Positions 18,840 through 27,179 are shown, counted from the first letter of the stretch. The stretch: DNA of 64,000 bases from Actinomycetaceae bacterium (GCA_030538185.1 JAUNUK010000001.1:112296-176295), one strand, 5' to 3'. The notes: generated from the sequence alone by a model not told the origin. Numbers and translations are program-made.

Positions 18840-18875
18840 TTAGGTGGCGTCGGTGGTGCCAGGTGATTGTGCGGC

Positions 18876-18884
18876 CGCCCTCGG
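18876..18884 (-). repeat. CCGAGGGCG motif copy, intergenic
   Basis: Minus-strand copy (CGCCCTCGGAAA on +) in the short convergent gap between DUF1846 and the PIN toxin. Confidence 0.75.
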
Positions 18885-18906
18885 AAACTATTGTGGACGG
18901 CAGGAC

Positions 18907-19302
18907 TCAAGTCGCTGAAATCAAGGTGACCTGGTCGGGAAGCCTGCGGGCTAGGGCTTGGTCAAAGGTCGCCAGTTTGCCCGAGTGCGCGGCAGCCAGG
19001 GCGGCAAGATACGTGTCGGTGGCCTGGCGGTGGCCGATGACGGTGTCGTAATCAACGTCGGTGTAGGACAGGTCGTCGGGCCAAAACTCACATCCGCTCA
19101 TCGTGTGAATGGTGTTTAAAAAATCGGTGATGATGCCCGTAGGGGTTTTTTCTCGCAACATGTACCTGACCAGGGCTCCCTCAGTTATGGGGCACACCGA
19201 AAAATGTGTCACGCTTGAAAGCCACGTGTGCGCAATTTGGTGATGTTCATGTCGAGGGGAACCCAGAGCAATCAGCACATTCGCGTCAAGTAGGTACCTC
19301 AT
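18907..19302 (-). CDS. vapC: PIN-domain toxin (VapC)
   Basis: 131 residues beginning MRYLLDANVLIALG with the first PIN Asp in LDAN. ITEGALVRYML supplies the conserved Glu and HRQATDTYLAALA the third acidic residue, followed by LATFDQAL. This layout matches the VapC subgroup with an HxxH-rich first loop. One base separates it from the upstream antitoxin gene. Predicted RNase toxin. Confidence 0.92.
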   Translation of the reverse strand: MRYLLDANVLIALGSPRHEHHQIAHTWLSSVTHFSVCPITEGALVRYMLREKTPTGIITDFLNTIHTMSGCEFWPDDLSYTDVDYDTVIGHRQATDTYLAALAAAHSGKLATFDQALARRLPDQVTLISAT

Positions 19303-19303
19303 C

Positions 19304-19540
19304 TTATAAATCTTCGTCGATCATGTCAGCGACCTCTTCGGAGGTTACAGGGCGGCCTGTGTCGAATGTGGGGAAGCCTGTTAGGGGATCGATTTTGATT
19401 CTAGATTCATCCGGCGCGTACTTGTTGAGGCCGTAAGTTGCCAGTTGGCCAATGGTTTCAGAGAGGGACTGGTTCATCTCTTTGGCCAGGGTTTTTAGCC
19501 GCTGATGGGTGTGCGGGTCTAATTCTACGGTGGTTCTCAT
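19304..19540 (-). CDS. vapB: Ribbon-helix-helix antitoxin
   Basis: 78 residues. MRTTVELDPHTHQRLKTLAKEM is a classic ribbon-helix-helix start, then SLSETIGQLATYGL as the second helix. The C-terminal half is acidic (ADMIDEDL) and should wrap the PIN toxin. The start codon lies within a palindrome likely used for autoregulation. Confidence 0.9.
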   Translation of the reverse strand: MRTTVELDPHTHQRLKTLAKEMNQSLSETIGQLATYGLNKYAPDESRIKIDPLTGFPTFDTGRPVTSEEVADMIDEDL

Positions 19541-19547
19541 AATGAGA
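19535..19547. promoter_or_regulatory. Palindromic operator over the antitoxin start
   Basis: TCTCAT-A-ATGAGA is a perfect palindrome covering the antitoxin ATG (19538-19540, minus strand). Position and symmetry suggest autorepression (inference). Confidence 0.5.
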
Positions 19548-19675
19548 TTCTACAGGCGTGTGTCGTGTGAATCAACGGTGATGTTCCTTTGAGTTTTCTA
19601 TGGTGCTTGGCTTGTGTGGCATTGGCTCAAATTTTCGTCCGGCTTCGTGTCCAGGGTGGCGGGTAGTGTGTGGGT

Positions 19676-21664
19676 ATGGAAAAATTTCCGAGGGCGAATT
19701 CCTTGTTTGGCGTGCGCTTGCGCGGTTTTGTGGCGCTTGTGGCTGTGTTTGTCACATGCCTTGTGTTGGGCGTTTTGATGCCTGTTACCCCTGCTTTGGG
19801 GGCGCAGGGGGATGCAAATGGGGGTAGTGAAAACGCCCCAACCCTCAGTGGGTCACCCTCGGCTGCTTCCTTGCAGAGCTCTGTGCCCTTAAAAGGGTTG
19901 GCGGGTGCTGGCACAGGTGCGCCGCGTTTTGCGGGTGCGGACAGGTATGCAACCAACGCTGCGGTTGTGGGGGCAGTGGCACCTGCCGGTGGGGCAACTT
20001 TGATTATTGCCACGGGGGATGACTATCCAGATGCCTTGGTGGCGGGTGCTTTGTCGGCAAAACTGCAAGCGCCATTGTTGCTGGTGGCTAAGGACTCGAT
20101 TGCCCAGGTTGGCCTGGATGTTTTGGCGTCGCTGCGTCCTTCTAAGTTGGTCATCGTCGGTGGTCAGGCGGCAGTCTCTGGGCAGCTTGGTGCCCAATTG
20201 GCGCAAATGACAGGTGCAGAGGTCACCAGGCTTGCAGGTGTCGACCGCTTTGAGACCGCTGCGCGGGTTGCGGACCTGTGGGATAGTGCCACGACCGTGT
20301 TTGTGGCCACCGGCAGTGGATACGCAGATGCCTTGGCGGCGACCCCTGCGGCTGCATCTCAGGGCAACGCGCCGCTTTTGTTGGTTCAGGCTGACCAGAT
20401 ACCAAAGGCCAGTGCGGATGCCTTGACCCGTTTGAAGCCCACATCCGTTGTGGTGGTCGGTGGACCTTCTGTTGTGAGCGACCAGGCATCTGCACAGGTG
20501 CAAGCCGTCGTGCCGCAGGTGACCATGTCCAGGGTCTTTGGTGCGGATCGTTATGGCACCGCATATGCGCTGGCTAACACGTATATGCCCAATGCTGGTG
20601 GTGTGGTGTTGGCGACAGGCACGAACTTTCCTGACGCGCTTTCGGCCGCGCCTCTGGCAATTGCTAATGCGAGGCCGATTTTGATGGTGCCGGGGTCTAA
20701 GTGCATGTCTTCTCCCTATATTGACTATCTTGAGGCGCGCGGCGGGGTTCAGGCCGCCGTTTTGCTTGGAGGTGATGCCGCCCTGGGGGATAACCCGACC
20801 CAGCTGTGCGCGGCAACAGCGGAACGTAGGGCCGAGGCAAAGGCGCTGGAAGCCAGCGGTTGCGCGCCTGGACAGGCAGGGGCGCGTGAGGCTTTGCCTG
20901 CTGATCAGCGGCCTTGGTGTCCAGGTGGGGACTACTATCGGCCGGTTGTCGACGTCTTGCCTGTGCGTACCCAAGAGGTTTTGGGGGAACATCACGCGGG
21001 AGTCAAGGTCGCGGCGGTGCAGCGCCGACTGGGGATCGGTGGACTGGCAGGCATGTGGAAGAAAACCTTGAGTGCAGCGGTGATCCAGTTTCAACAAAAC
21101 GTGGGCTTACCAGTAAACGGGCTGGTAGACAAGGCTACTTGGGACGCCTTGAACACCGGGATCGACTGGCAGGCGGACACCTGGAAGGCTGGGGTGTCCG
21201 TGGCTCCCAATGCCACGCGGGCACAGCGCATCGAAGCCATGATTGCTTTCGCTTCCGCACAGGTCGGTTCGCCCTACGTGTGGGGAGGGGCAGGACCTTA
21301 CGCACAAGGTTATGACTGTTCAGGTTTAGTTTTGCAGGGTTTGCACGTGGCCGGTGTGGACCCTCAGCCCTATGAAATGCGCCTGTTCGGGCACCACACG
21401 ACCACAACCGAGAGGATGATTCATGACCCTCGCTTCCAAAAACTGGACTATTCACAGCGTCAGCGCGGTGACCTGATTTTTTGGACTGACCGCGCGGGGG
21501 TAACAGTCCACGTGGCGATCTATTTGGGCGCTGCTCCGGGCGCCAGTGGCGCGGAAGAAATCTTAGAAGCCACGGGCCCGAGTGTGGGCGTTAACCCTCT
21601 GTTGGGTGCCCACAAGAACTGGCAGCTCCACCCCCAGATCATTCGCCCCTTCCAAACTGGCTGA
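19676..21664 (+). CDS. Secreted NlpC/P60 wall hydrolase with cell-wall-binding repeats
   Basis: 662 residues from ATG 19676. A short basic N-terminus containing motif copy 19688-19696 (FPRAN) precedes a signal peptide ending near TPALGA (about 40). Three cell-wall-binding repeat 2 units follow (AGADRYATN, AGVDRFETA, GADRYGTAY), then a peptidoglycan-binding helix bundle (VAAVQRRLGIGG, LPVNGLVDKATW) and a C-terminal NlpC/P60 peptidase with YDCSGLVLQG (catalytic Cys) and VTVHVAIYLG (His). It should cleave peptide stems in peptidoglycan. Related in its repeats to the 3293 protein. Confidence 0.9.
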   Translation: MEKFPRANSLFGVRLRGFVALVAVFVTCLVLGVLMPVTPALGAQGDANGGSENAPTLSGSPSAASLQSSVPLKGLAGAGTGAPRFAGADRYATNAAVVGAVAPAGGATLIIATGDDYPDALVAGALSAKLQAPLLLVAKDSIAQVGLDVLASLRPSKLVIVGGQAAVSGQLGAQLAQMTGAEVTRLAGVDRFETAARVADLWDSATTVFVATGSGYADALAATPAAASQGNAPLLLVQADQIPKASADALTRLKPTSVVVVGGPSVVSDQASAQVQAVVPQVTMSRVFGADRYGTAYALANTYMPNAGGVVLATGTNFPDALSAAPLAIANARPILMVPGSKCMSSPYIDYLEARGGVQAAVLLGGDAALGDNPTQLCAATAERRAEAKALEASGCAPGQAGAREALPADQRPWCPGGDYYRPVVDVLPVRTQEVLGEHHAGVKVAAVQRRLGIGGLAGMWKKTLSAAVIQFQQNVGLPVNGLVDKATWDALNTGIDWQADTWKAGVSVAPNATRAQRIEAMIAFASAQVGSPYVWGGAGPYAQGYDCSGLVLQGLHVAGVDPQPYEMRLFGHHTTTTERMIHDPRFQKLDYSQRQRGDLIFWTDRAGVTVHVAIYLGAAPGASGAEEILEATGPSVGVNPLLGAHKNWQLHPQIIRPFQTG

Positions 21665-21742
21665 CCGTATCGGTCGTACCGTGACCATATCGGCCGGAAG
21701 GGCTCCCAGCGATATAGTCAGAACACCACCGATATGGTCAGC
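21660..21742. repeat. Palindromic repeat family B, double copy upstream of tetR
   Basis: Outer arms 21660-21673 and 21729-21742 (GCTGAC...TATCGG) pair with one mismatch and enclose a 39-bp palindromic unit at 21682-21720 of the same type. It lies between the NlpC gene stop and the TetR start, so these TGACC-TATCGG half-sites could also serve TetR; related units elsewhere have no TetR gene. Confidence 0.75.
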
Positions 21743-21761
21743 AAGAAAGAGGGGGCAGGAC

Positions 21762-22475
21762 GTGACACAGCCCGCAGCAAAGCGCAAGGTTGGTCGGCCG
21801 GTAGGGCTGGCAGGGCGCGAGGGTGGACAGGGACCAGCCACCACCCGCGAACAGATCTTGGAAGCGGCGCGCGAGGCGTTCTTGACCAAAGGCTACAAGG
21901 GTGCCAGCCTGCGGATGATCGCCGCCAATGCAGGCGTGGACGTGGCACTGATTTCGTACTATTTCGGTCGTAAGGAAGGACTGTTTGGTCAAGTCATAGC
22001 CGTCAATGCCATACCCTCACATGTTTTGCATGACATGTTTGCCGGCCCTCAAGACCAGGCCGCCGCAAACCTATTGGATGGAGTGATGCGCCTATGGGAG
22101 CCAAAAGCCAACAGTGAGGCCATGCGCGCGATCCTCCTCGAAGCGATGCGTGACCCAGCCGTGCGCGCAATCGTCGAAGACTATGTGCAAGAACAGCTGG
22201 TCGCCTCGCTGGCACAACACCTTGGCGGGCGTTCAGCCACTAGGCGAGCAGCCGCCACGAGCTCTATCGTTATTGGTCTGGTGTTTGCACGCTATGTCTT
22301 CCACCTGGGTCCCCTTGCGAAAATGACCCCTGATGAAGTTCACGTTACTTTGCTACCCGCCCTCGAAACTGCTCTGTTTCCTCGCAAAACTGCCAAGCCA
22401 ATCAGCAAGCCTGCCGCAAGCAGCCAGCCCAGGATGACCAGCCAGCCGAAAGTTGCGTCGGCGTCAGGGAAGTAG
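21762..22475 (+). CDS. TetR-family transcriptional regulator
   Basis: 237 residues from GTG 21762 with GGGGGCAGGA upstream; longer readings cross the palindromes. Helix-turn-helix at about 25-70: REQILEAAREAFLTKGYKGASLRMIAANAG, with VALISYYFGRKEGLF as recognition helix and beyond. The ligand domain ends near 200. The last 45 codons overlap tail-to-tail with the coding end of the convergent membrane protein gene, so the Lys/Ser/Pro-rich C-terminus is probably a by-product of that overlap. Likely regulates the neighbour. Confidence 0.88.
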   Translation: MTQPAAKRKVGRPVGLAGREGGQGPATTREQILEAAREAFLTKGYKGASLRMIAANAGVDVALISYYFGRKEGLFGQVIAVNAIPSHVLHDMFAGPQDQAAANLLDGVMRLWEPKANSEAMRAILLEAMRDPAVRAIVEDYVQEQLVASLAQHLGGRSATRRAAATSSIVIGLVFARYVFHLGPLAKMTPDEVHVTLLPALETALFPRKTAKPISKPAASSQPRMTSQPKVASASGK

Positions 22476-23662
22476 CCCAGGTTGCGCATAAGTGTCGTTG
22501 TGGCGCCAGGCAGCAGGTATTGGCCGAAGTCGCCGAGACCAGAGGGAAGGAACTGTGGAGGCAGTGCCAGTCCAGCCCACGGCAATCCCATAAAAATCGT
22601 GATGACAACACCAAGGGCTAGGCCGGCGTGCTTCAGCAGTGTCGCCAGGGCGATGAACAGGCAGGTTGTGGTGAAAATAGAAGACGTCATGGCCACAAAA
22701 ACCGCGCCGGCGTTTCCCGGGTACACACCCAACCAGGTGTTCAAAACCAGGATGCCGAGGCCAGCATAGGCAAGGGCGTACACGCAGGCCATGAGTAAGC
22801 GGGCGCGCAAGGTCGTGAACAGGAAGAATACTGCAATACCGCCAATCAGACCCGCGATAGTCAAGGGGACGGGTGTGAGTGTGATGCCGATTCCCAGGGG
22901 ATCGGTGTCGGAGACAGGCACAACGTCGGTGAGGGTGACCTGAGGTAATTGCAGGTCAGGAAGGTTAGAGGCCGTAGGGGGCACGCCGGGTGTTTCAGGG
23001 GCGGGTGAATCCCCGGCCGTGAGCTGCGCTAAAAGCTGAGGCGGCAGGCTTCCATCAGCCGGTAGGGCGGCCAGCATTTGCGGGTTTGCCCGGATCTGCG
23101 CCAGTAGACCTGCGATTTTGGCTGGCATTTCCACTTGTGCTTGCGCTTGTGCCTGTGCGATCCCTGCCTTTATCCCCTCCAATACTCGGGTGTTCAGCTC
23201 TTTTTGCATGGCGGCAGTCAGTTGAGTACCAAGTGAGCCGATGGCTTGTCCGGCAGCCGAAGCCGTCAAAACCTCGGGTTTTGACGCGTCGATGACCAGT
23301 CCGGCCTCGGCCTTACGTTCCTTTATGGCTTGGGTTAGGGCTTCACGGTCAGGGTAGTTTTCCAGGGTGGCCCTGTCTTTTAGCCCATTTTCGAGGGCGG
23401 GACGCACCTGCTCAAGCAACGCGGTTTCGCCTGTGATTCCAATACGTAGCCCACTTGCTTCTGCCTTGGCAGAGGGTGCAATAAAAGCAATCAACTGCAG
23501 ACACATGACGAGCGCCAAGATGAGTGCAAAAATCACAGCCTGCTTCAGCGGGCTTGCTTGTGCAGATGGTGCAGGCAGTGACGGTGGCGCTGTGGCCACT
23601 GAGGTTTGAGAGACCGTAGCCGGTTGACTTGTGTCCTGTGGTGTTGCGTCCTTGGTGTCCAT
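22340..23662 (-). CDS. ABC-2-type membrane protein, putative
   Basis: About 440 residues (ATG 23662 chosen; ATG 23674 possible). Thr/Ser/Pro/Ala-rich cytoplasmic start, one membrane helix (about 45-65), an extracytoplasmic region of about 210 residues with an Ala/Gln-rich part, then six membrane helices to the end. This is the topology of ABC-2 permeases (ABC2_membrane_3). No ATPase gene is adjacent, so it may pair with one elsewhere. The C-terminus is clearly a genuine membrane helix, so its 136-base overlap with tetR is real in both frames. Confidence 0.7.
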   Translation of the reverse strand: MDTKDATPQDTSQPATVSQTSVATAPPSLPAPSAQASPLKQAVIFALILALVMCLQLIAFIAPSAKAEASGLRIGITGETALLEQVRPALENGLKDRATLENYPDREALTQAIKERKAEAGLVIDASKPEVLTASAAGQAIGSLGTQLTAAMQKELNTRVLEGIKAGIAQAQAQAQVEMPAKIAGLLAQIRANPQMLAALPADGSLPPQLLAQLTAGDSPAPETPGVPPTASNLPDLQLPQVTLTDVVPVSDTDPLGIGITLTPVPLTIAGLIGGIAVFFLFTTLRARLLMACVYALAYAGLGILVLNTWLGVYPGNAGAVFVAMTSSIFTTTCLFIALATLLKHAGLALGVVITIFMGLPWAGLALPPQFLPSGLGDFGQYLLPGATTTLMRNLGYFPDADATFGWLVILGWLLAAGLLIGLAVLRGNRAVSRAGSKVT

Positions 23663-23828
23663 GTATTCCAGCATGAAGACAAGGCAGCTAAATCACAATG
23701 TTGTTGAATAAAGAAATGACACAAATAGGCAGGTGTAAGAGTTCTTCTTAAGAAAATCAACTAGCAAAGCGCCTGCGTGTTGAATTGTGCCACCACTCAT
23801 TTTCTTCTGAACTTTATCGGCTGTGTTG

Positions 23829-23867
23829 TGGCTATATCGATCAGAACGCCTCTCGCCGATACATCCA
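23829..23867. repeat. Palindromic repeat family B, degenerate copy
   Basis: 39 bases aligning with the family B unit (TATATCG ... CCGATACA) but with weaker arms. It lies in the 284-base divergent gap 23663-23946, which otherwise holds an A/T-rich stretch likely to contain the promoter for the membrane protein; no boxes were assigned. Confidence 0.55.
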
Positions 23868-23917
23868 GTAAGAAGCGGCGGTGGGTTCGGAAAAAGCTTG
23901 AAGGGATAAGGGGTGCG

Positions 23918-23935
23918 CCTTACACTTAGGTAAGG
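23918..23935. promoter_or_regulatory. Inverted-repeat operator of the AbrB/PIN pair
   Basis: Perfect 6-6-6 inverted repeat CCTTAC (23918-23923), spacer, GTAAGG (23930-23935), partly overlapping the AAGGAGG ribosome site. The same 6-6-6 geometry is found before the Phd antitoxin at 3013. Likely bound by the antitoxin (inference). Confidence 0.55.
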
Positions 23936-23946
23936 AGGTGATATTT

Positions 23947-24186
23947 GTGGTTAGTGCAACGATGACATCGAAAGGGCAAATTACTGTGCCCAAAGAAGTC
24001 CGGAAAGCCTTGAACCTGGAACCTGGGATGGTGGTCGACTTCAAGCTCTTAGAAGACGGCACCTACCTGTTCGCAAAGCCACGCCGGTATTTTGACCACC
24101 TGTTTGGTGCAATCCCTTACGACGGTCCACCGATTTCCTTGGAGGAAATGGAAGAGGCCATTGCTGCAGGAGCGTGTGGCGAATGA
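23947..24186 (+). CDS. AbrB/MazE-type antitoxin
   Basis: 79 residues from GTG 23947, chosen because AAGGAGGTGAT ends 4 bases before it. SATMTSKGQITVPKEVRKAL is the SpoVT/AbrB swapped-hairpin DNA-binding domain. The C-terminal half has an acidic helix (SLEEMEEAIAAGA) typical of VapB antitoxins partnered with PIN toxins. It overlaps the toxin gene by 4 bases. Confidence 0.92.
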   Translation: MVSATMTSKGQITVPKEVRKALNLEPGMVVDFKLLEDGTYLFAKPRRYFDHLFGAIPYDGPPISLEEMEEAIAAGACGE

Positions 24187-24608
24187 GGATCGGTGTAGAT
24201 GCAAACGTTTTGGTGCGCATGATCTCGGTAGACGATATGGATCAAGCACTTAAAGCTCGAGAGTTTGGGCAGTCTTTAAGAGGTGATCGATACGGTTTTT
24301 TCTCGAAGACTGCCTTGGTTGAGGCGTTTTGGGTTTTAACCAGAGCCCACAAGCTGCCCAAAACTCAGGTGCTGCATGTATATAAAGATTTACTAGATCT
24401 TTCAAACGTTTTGGTTGAAGACTCTGGTGACGTGATGTGGGCTATTGGCAAAGCTCTAGAAGAAAAAGCTGACTTCCCGGATGCGCTAATATCTGCCGCA
24501 GCCCGCAGTGCTAACTGTCACACAACCGTCACCTTCGATAAAAAAGCAGCCAAAGCTTTCGGCTGGCAGTATTTGGGTGATCCAGCTACGACTGCCCCTA
24601 TTTCCTAA
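24183..24608 (+). CDS. vapC: PIN-domain toxin (VapC)
   Basis: 141 residues from ATG 24183 (ATGA overlap). MRIGVDANVLVRMIS has the first PIN Asp; TALVEAFWVLT has the Glu; FPDALISAAARS and TVTFDKKAAKAFGW complete the acidic site. It is A/T-richer than its neighbours, consistent with transfer as a module. Toxin RNase paired with the AbrB antitoxin. Confidence 0.93.
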   Translation: MRIGVDANVLVRMISVDDMDQALKAREFGQSLRGDRYGFFSKTALVEAFWVLTRAHKLPKTQVLHVYKDLLDLSNVLVEDSGDVMWAIGKALEEKADFPDALISAAARSANCHTTVTFDKKAAKAFGWQYLGDPATTAPIS

Positions 24609-24615
24609 CACCTGC

Positions 24616-24654
24616 TGACTATATCGGCCGGAATACCTTTCAGCGGCGTGCTCA
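24616..24654. repeat. Palindromic repeat family B, partial copy
   Basis: Left half (TGACTATATCGGCCGGAA) matches the family closely, while the right arm is eroded. It lies just after the PIN toxin stop, in the convergent gap before DUF1684. Confidence 0.6.
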
Positions 24655-24680
24655 GTACCCTACCGATAACTTTGGCAAGG

Positions 24681-25577
24681 TTATTCGGGGCGTAGTTCGC
24701 CGGCCTCTACTCGTGCGGGAATGTGGTTGCCCTTCACCGGGCGCGGACAGGTCCCAAAAGCGGTGAAATGTGCCGGAAAGTTCTTGGCACGGTTGAAATC
24801 GATCCACACCTGGGCGCCACCTGCGTCGCCACCACCAGCCACATCAAAAGGCGAGGTGTTCACGATAGGCGCAATCCTCCACGCCGAGGTCGTATCCCCA
24901 TTGGTCTCGTCCGTAAAATTTAGCGACAGCCCGTCGGGTGAACCTATTGCGACCAGTTCCACTACCGCCCCGCCCTCGGGAATGGTGAATGTGACCGTGC
25001 CCTGTGCCCGCGCGGTTGATTCCAAGCCGGGCTGTGCGGTCAAAATCGGCATGACCCGAGGCTCGTCGTAGGGGTGGAAGGTGGCCTCGACAATCCAGGA
25101 GGGAGTGAAAGGATAGGCTGGGACCAGCCCGGTAAATCCGGCAAGTTTAGGTGAGGAAGAATCCCGAGGGCGGACAGCCACGCGCCCACCTCGTGAGGCG
25201 AGCTCAATGAGTATTGGGCCCTCGGAAAAGACCTTGTTTTCTTGGCCGCGTTCCAATTCAATATCCAGTTCCAAGGGGCCGTGCAATTGGGCAGTTTCGC
25301 CGCTGGGTAGGGACCTGGATAAATGTTCGCCTGCTGCAAGGCTGAGGTGTATTCGGTGTGCGACAGTTGAGGTCTTGGCATCGTTATTGGGTGCATCGAC
25401 ACTCGCCCAGGTGCCAGGCAGGCCTTCAATGTGTATCGCCTCAGGTCCAAGCCAGACCAGGTTCGTCAAGGACAGCCACCCGTGGGGTTCGCGCAATGCT
25501 TCAGCGCGCTCTTGGCGCCACTTTTGCCACAGTCGAGAAAGTTGATCCTTGTGCTGTGTGGCGGTGTCTTGTGACAT
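24681..25577 (-). CDS. DUF1684 family protein
   Basis: 298 residues from ATG 25577. Recognised by W-rich start WRQERAEALREPHGWLSLTN, a central TFHPYDEPR strand, and the C-terminal VWIDFNRAKNFPAHFTAFGTCP then VEAGE, all signature blocks of DUF1684. The family is cytoplasmic and uncharacterised. It holds two exact motif copies (24971-24979, 25164-25172) and one near-copy (25217-25225), in three different reading frames (IPEGG, RPRDS and an SEG-like frame). Single-gene unit. Confidence 0.88.
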   Translation of the reverse strand: MSQDTATQHKDQLSRLWQKWRQERAEALREPHGWLSLTNLVWLGPEAIHIEGLPGTWASVDAPNNDAKTSTVAHRIHLSLAAGEHLSRSLPSGETAQLHGPLELDIELERGQENKVFSEGPILIELASRGGRVAVRPRDSSSPKLAGFTGLVPAYPFTPSWIVEATFHPYDEPRVMPILTAQPGLESTARAQGTVTFTIPEGGAVVELVAIGSPDGLSLNFTDETNGDTTSAWRIAPIVNTSPFDVAGGGDAGGAQVWIDFNRAKNFPAHFTAFGTCPRPVKGNHIPARVEAGELRPE

Positions 25578-25670
25578 GTCCGGCTCCTGTCGTCCTTTAT
25601 AACGGTATCAAATGTGCGAATGTGGGCAGCTGCGGCGGGGTTGCGTGACGCAGAAGCCTGGGTGTTGAAT

Positions 25671-25726
25671 CAACCCCGCCCCTTGGCTGTGCAGCCGGTT
25701 GGCAATGCAGTCAAAGGGCGGGGTTG
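25671..25726. terminator. Hairpin downstream of dps
   Basis: Arms CAACCCCGCCC (25671-25681) and GGGCGGGGTTG (25716-25726) are perfect over 11 bases, with a further partly paired inner stem. A third GGCGGGGTTG at 25634 could pair alternatively. It lies 80 bases beyond the dps stop on the minus strand. No T-run, so the terminator role is tentative. Confidence 0.5.
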
Positions 25727-25807
25727 CAGTAGATATGAACCATCTGCCCCAATTGGACAGTGGTCACGTCAGTGACACTAAAGAGTGACACTAAAGAAAA
25801 TGCCGAA

Positions 25808-26257
25808 TTAAACGACGGGCCTTTCAGCACGGAGCATCCACGCGGTCTTTTCAAGCTCACGGGCGGTGCTAATCAATAGGTCCGCAGAGAGGTGATCTTC
25901 GGCGTCGACGGCGTCAATGTGGGATTTCATGACCTCGGCGACTCGTAAGACGGCCTCTTCCATGTGGGCATAGGCCTTGTCAACGCCAATAGGGCCGGGA
26001 TCGATAGGGCTCAGGGATGCGGTATTGGCAATAGTGTTTGCGCGCGCATCCGGGTTTCCACCGATGGCCACCAGGCGCTCTGCGAACTCATCATAAGAGG
26101 TGCGGCTAAAGTCCACTAGTTCATCCAACAGTAGGTGCAGTGAACGAAACCCTGTGCCAACGATGTTCCAATGTGCCTGCTTGCCTTGTAAGGCTAAGGC
26201 GTTTAGATCGACAGTGGCCTGTTGAAGTGCTGTTTCTACGACTTTTGATACTGACAT
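25808..26257 (-). CDS. dps: Dps-family ferritin-like DNA-protection protein
   Basis: 149 residues from ATG 26257 (AGGAAGC upstream); the extension to 26389 is not conserved. Ferroxidase site residues are visible: His in GKQAHWNIVGTGF, then DELVDFSRTSYDEFAERL with the Asp/Glu ligands. Forms a dodecamer that stores iron and protects DNA under peroxide stress. Transcribed singly, with the Cys-rich small gene upstream on the same strand. Confidence 0.95.
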   Translation of the reverse strand: MSVSKVVETALQQATVDLNALALQGKQAHWNIVGTGFRSLHLLLDELVDFSRTSYDEFAERLVAIGGNPDARANTIANTASLSPIDPGPIGVDKAYAHMEEAVLRVAEVMKSHIDAVDAEDHLSADLLISTARELEKTAWMLRAERPVV

Positions 26258-26423
26258 GTTGCTTCCTCTCAAAACTATGCGCCCTTGTGTATTCGGATGT
26301 GTCCAGGGCTTCACAGGTCTTGTGTTTTGGACGAAATCGACCAATGTGTGAGGTTTGTAGAACCTCAGTGAAGTCATCCATGTCAACAAAAGTTGGCCTC
26401 GATTTATTTCGAGGTGGTGCTAG

Positions 26424-26543
26424 CTACTTGTCGCAGGTGCAGCGTTCGCTTTGGGGAACCCCGGCCATAACCTGGTTGACGTGCATACCGCAACCGGCCC
26501 AGGTGATTTTCTTACAACGACGGCATTTGACTGCACGGCACAT
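26424..26543 (-). CDS. 39-residue Cys-rich small protein
   Basis: ATG 26543 to TAG 26424, with AAGGAG 5 bases before the start. The peptide starts MCRAVKCRRCKKITWAGCG and has six cysteines, including CxxC (CRRC) and CTC near the end, and a MHVNQV segment. Short proteins with the same MCRAVxCxxCxKxTWAGCGxH pattern are common in actinobacterial genomes and probably bind zinc; none has a known role. Lies 167 bases upstream of dps on the same strand and divergent from the 26688 gene. Confidence 0.85.
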   Translation of the reverse strand: MCRAVKCRRCKKITWAGCGMHVNQVMAGVPQSERCTCDK

Positions 26544-26687
26544 GGTGTCTCCTTGGTAGATGAAAACTTCCGAATAAAAGATAACATACCCCCGTGGGTA
26601 TCACCACCTCTTGTTTCGAGAGATGTCTCATATCCACCTGGTCCCTGTAAAACTGCACCCACCAACTTTCCAGGTTAAGGTAGAAGA

Positions 26688-27176
26688 ATGGCTCGTGTCC
26701 TCATGGTTTTGCTAGTAATCGCGTTGACTGTCTACGCGATTGCGGACTGCGCGCGCACGCCCTCAGATGAAATGCCTGCTCGAATCCCCAAAGCTTTGTG
26801 GATTTTGTTGATACTGATTCTCACACCTTTCGGTGCTATTGGGTGGATCATTATTTCTCGCGTCCAGCGCGCCGAGACACGTGGGGGGAAGGTCGACCCT
26901 GCCCTGTGGTCTTCTTCAGGGCCAGCCAGTATTAAATTTCCCCGAGGGCGAAGGCGGCAAGGGCCTCTTGCCCCTGATGACGATCCGGCGTACTTGCGCA
27001 AGATTGAGCAAGAAATGCGCCGCATGAAGCGCGAAGAGATGGAAGCCGAGCGCCGCCAAGCCGAGGAGCAAGCCAGGAATCCCGAGGAACAAGAAGGACC
27101 TCAAGAGCATGAGGGTCCGGGCGGCGACCAGGAACCAGAAAAACCAGAAGATCCGCCTGGTCCGAAAATCCTTTAG
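26688..27176 (+). CDS. PLDc_N-type small membrane protein
   Basis: 162 residues from ATG 26688. Two membrane helices (about 3-20 and 36-56) with YAIADCARTP between them and GAIGWIIISR at the end match the phospholipase D N-terminal-like domain (PLDc_N) found alone in many actinobacteria. A highly charged tail follows, with coiled-coil RKIEQEMRRMKREEMEAERR and a Pro/Glu/Gly-rich end. Motif copy 26942-26950 encodes FPRGR at the junction of membrane part and tail. Function unknown. Confidence 0.8.
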   Translation: MARVLMVLLVIALTVYAIADCARTPSDEMPARIPKALWILLILILTPFGAIGWIIISRVQRAETRGGKVDPALWSSSGPASIKFPRGRRRQGPLAPDDDPAYLRKIEQEMRRMKREEMEAERRQAEEQARNPEEQEGPQEHEGPGGDQEPEKPEDPPGPKIL

Positions 27177-27179
27177 TGC

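Noticed and set aside
19889-21097. 402-codon minus-strand frame opposite the NlpC/P60 gene
   Set aside because: Frame shadow of a gene with clear domains; Arg/His/Cys-rich composition and no family resemblance.
21660-21742. Palindromes before tetR as a dedicated TetR operator
   Set aside because: Similar units occur at four other places without a tetR gene, so a repeat family explains them better, though TetR could have adopted them.
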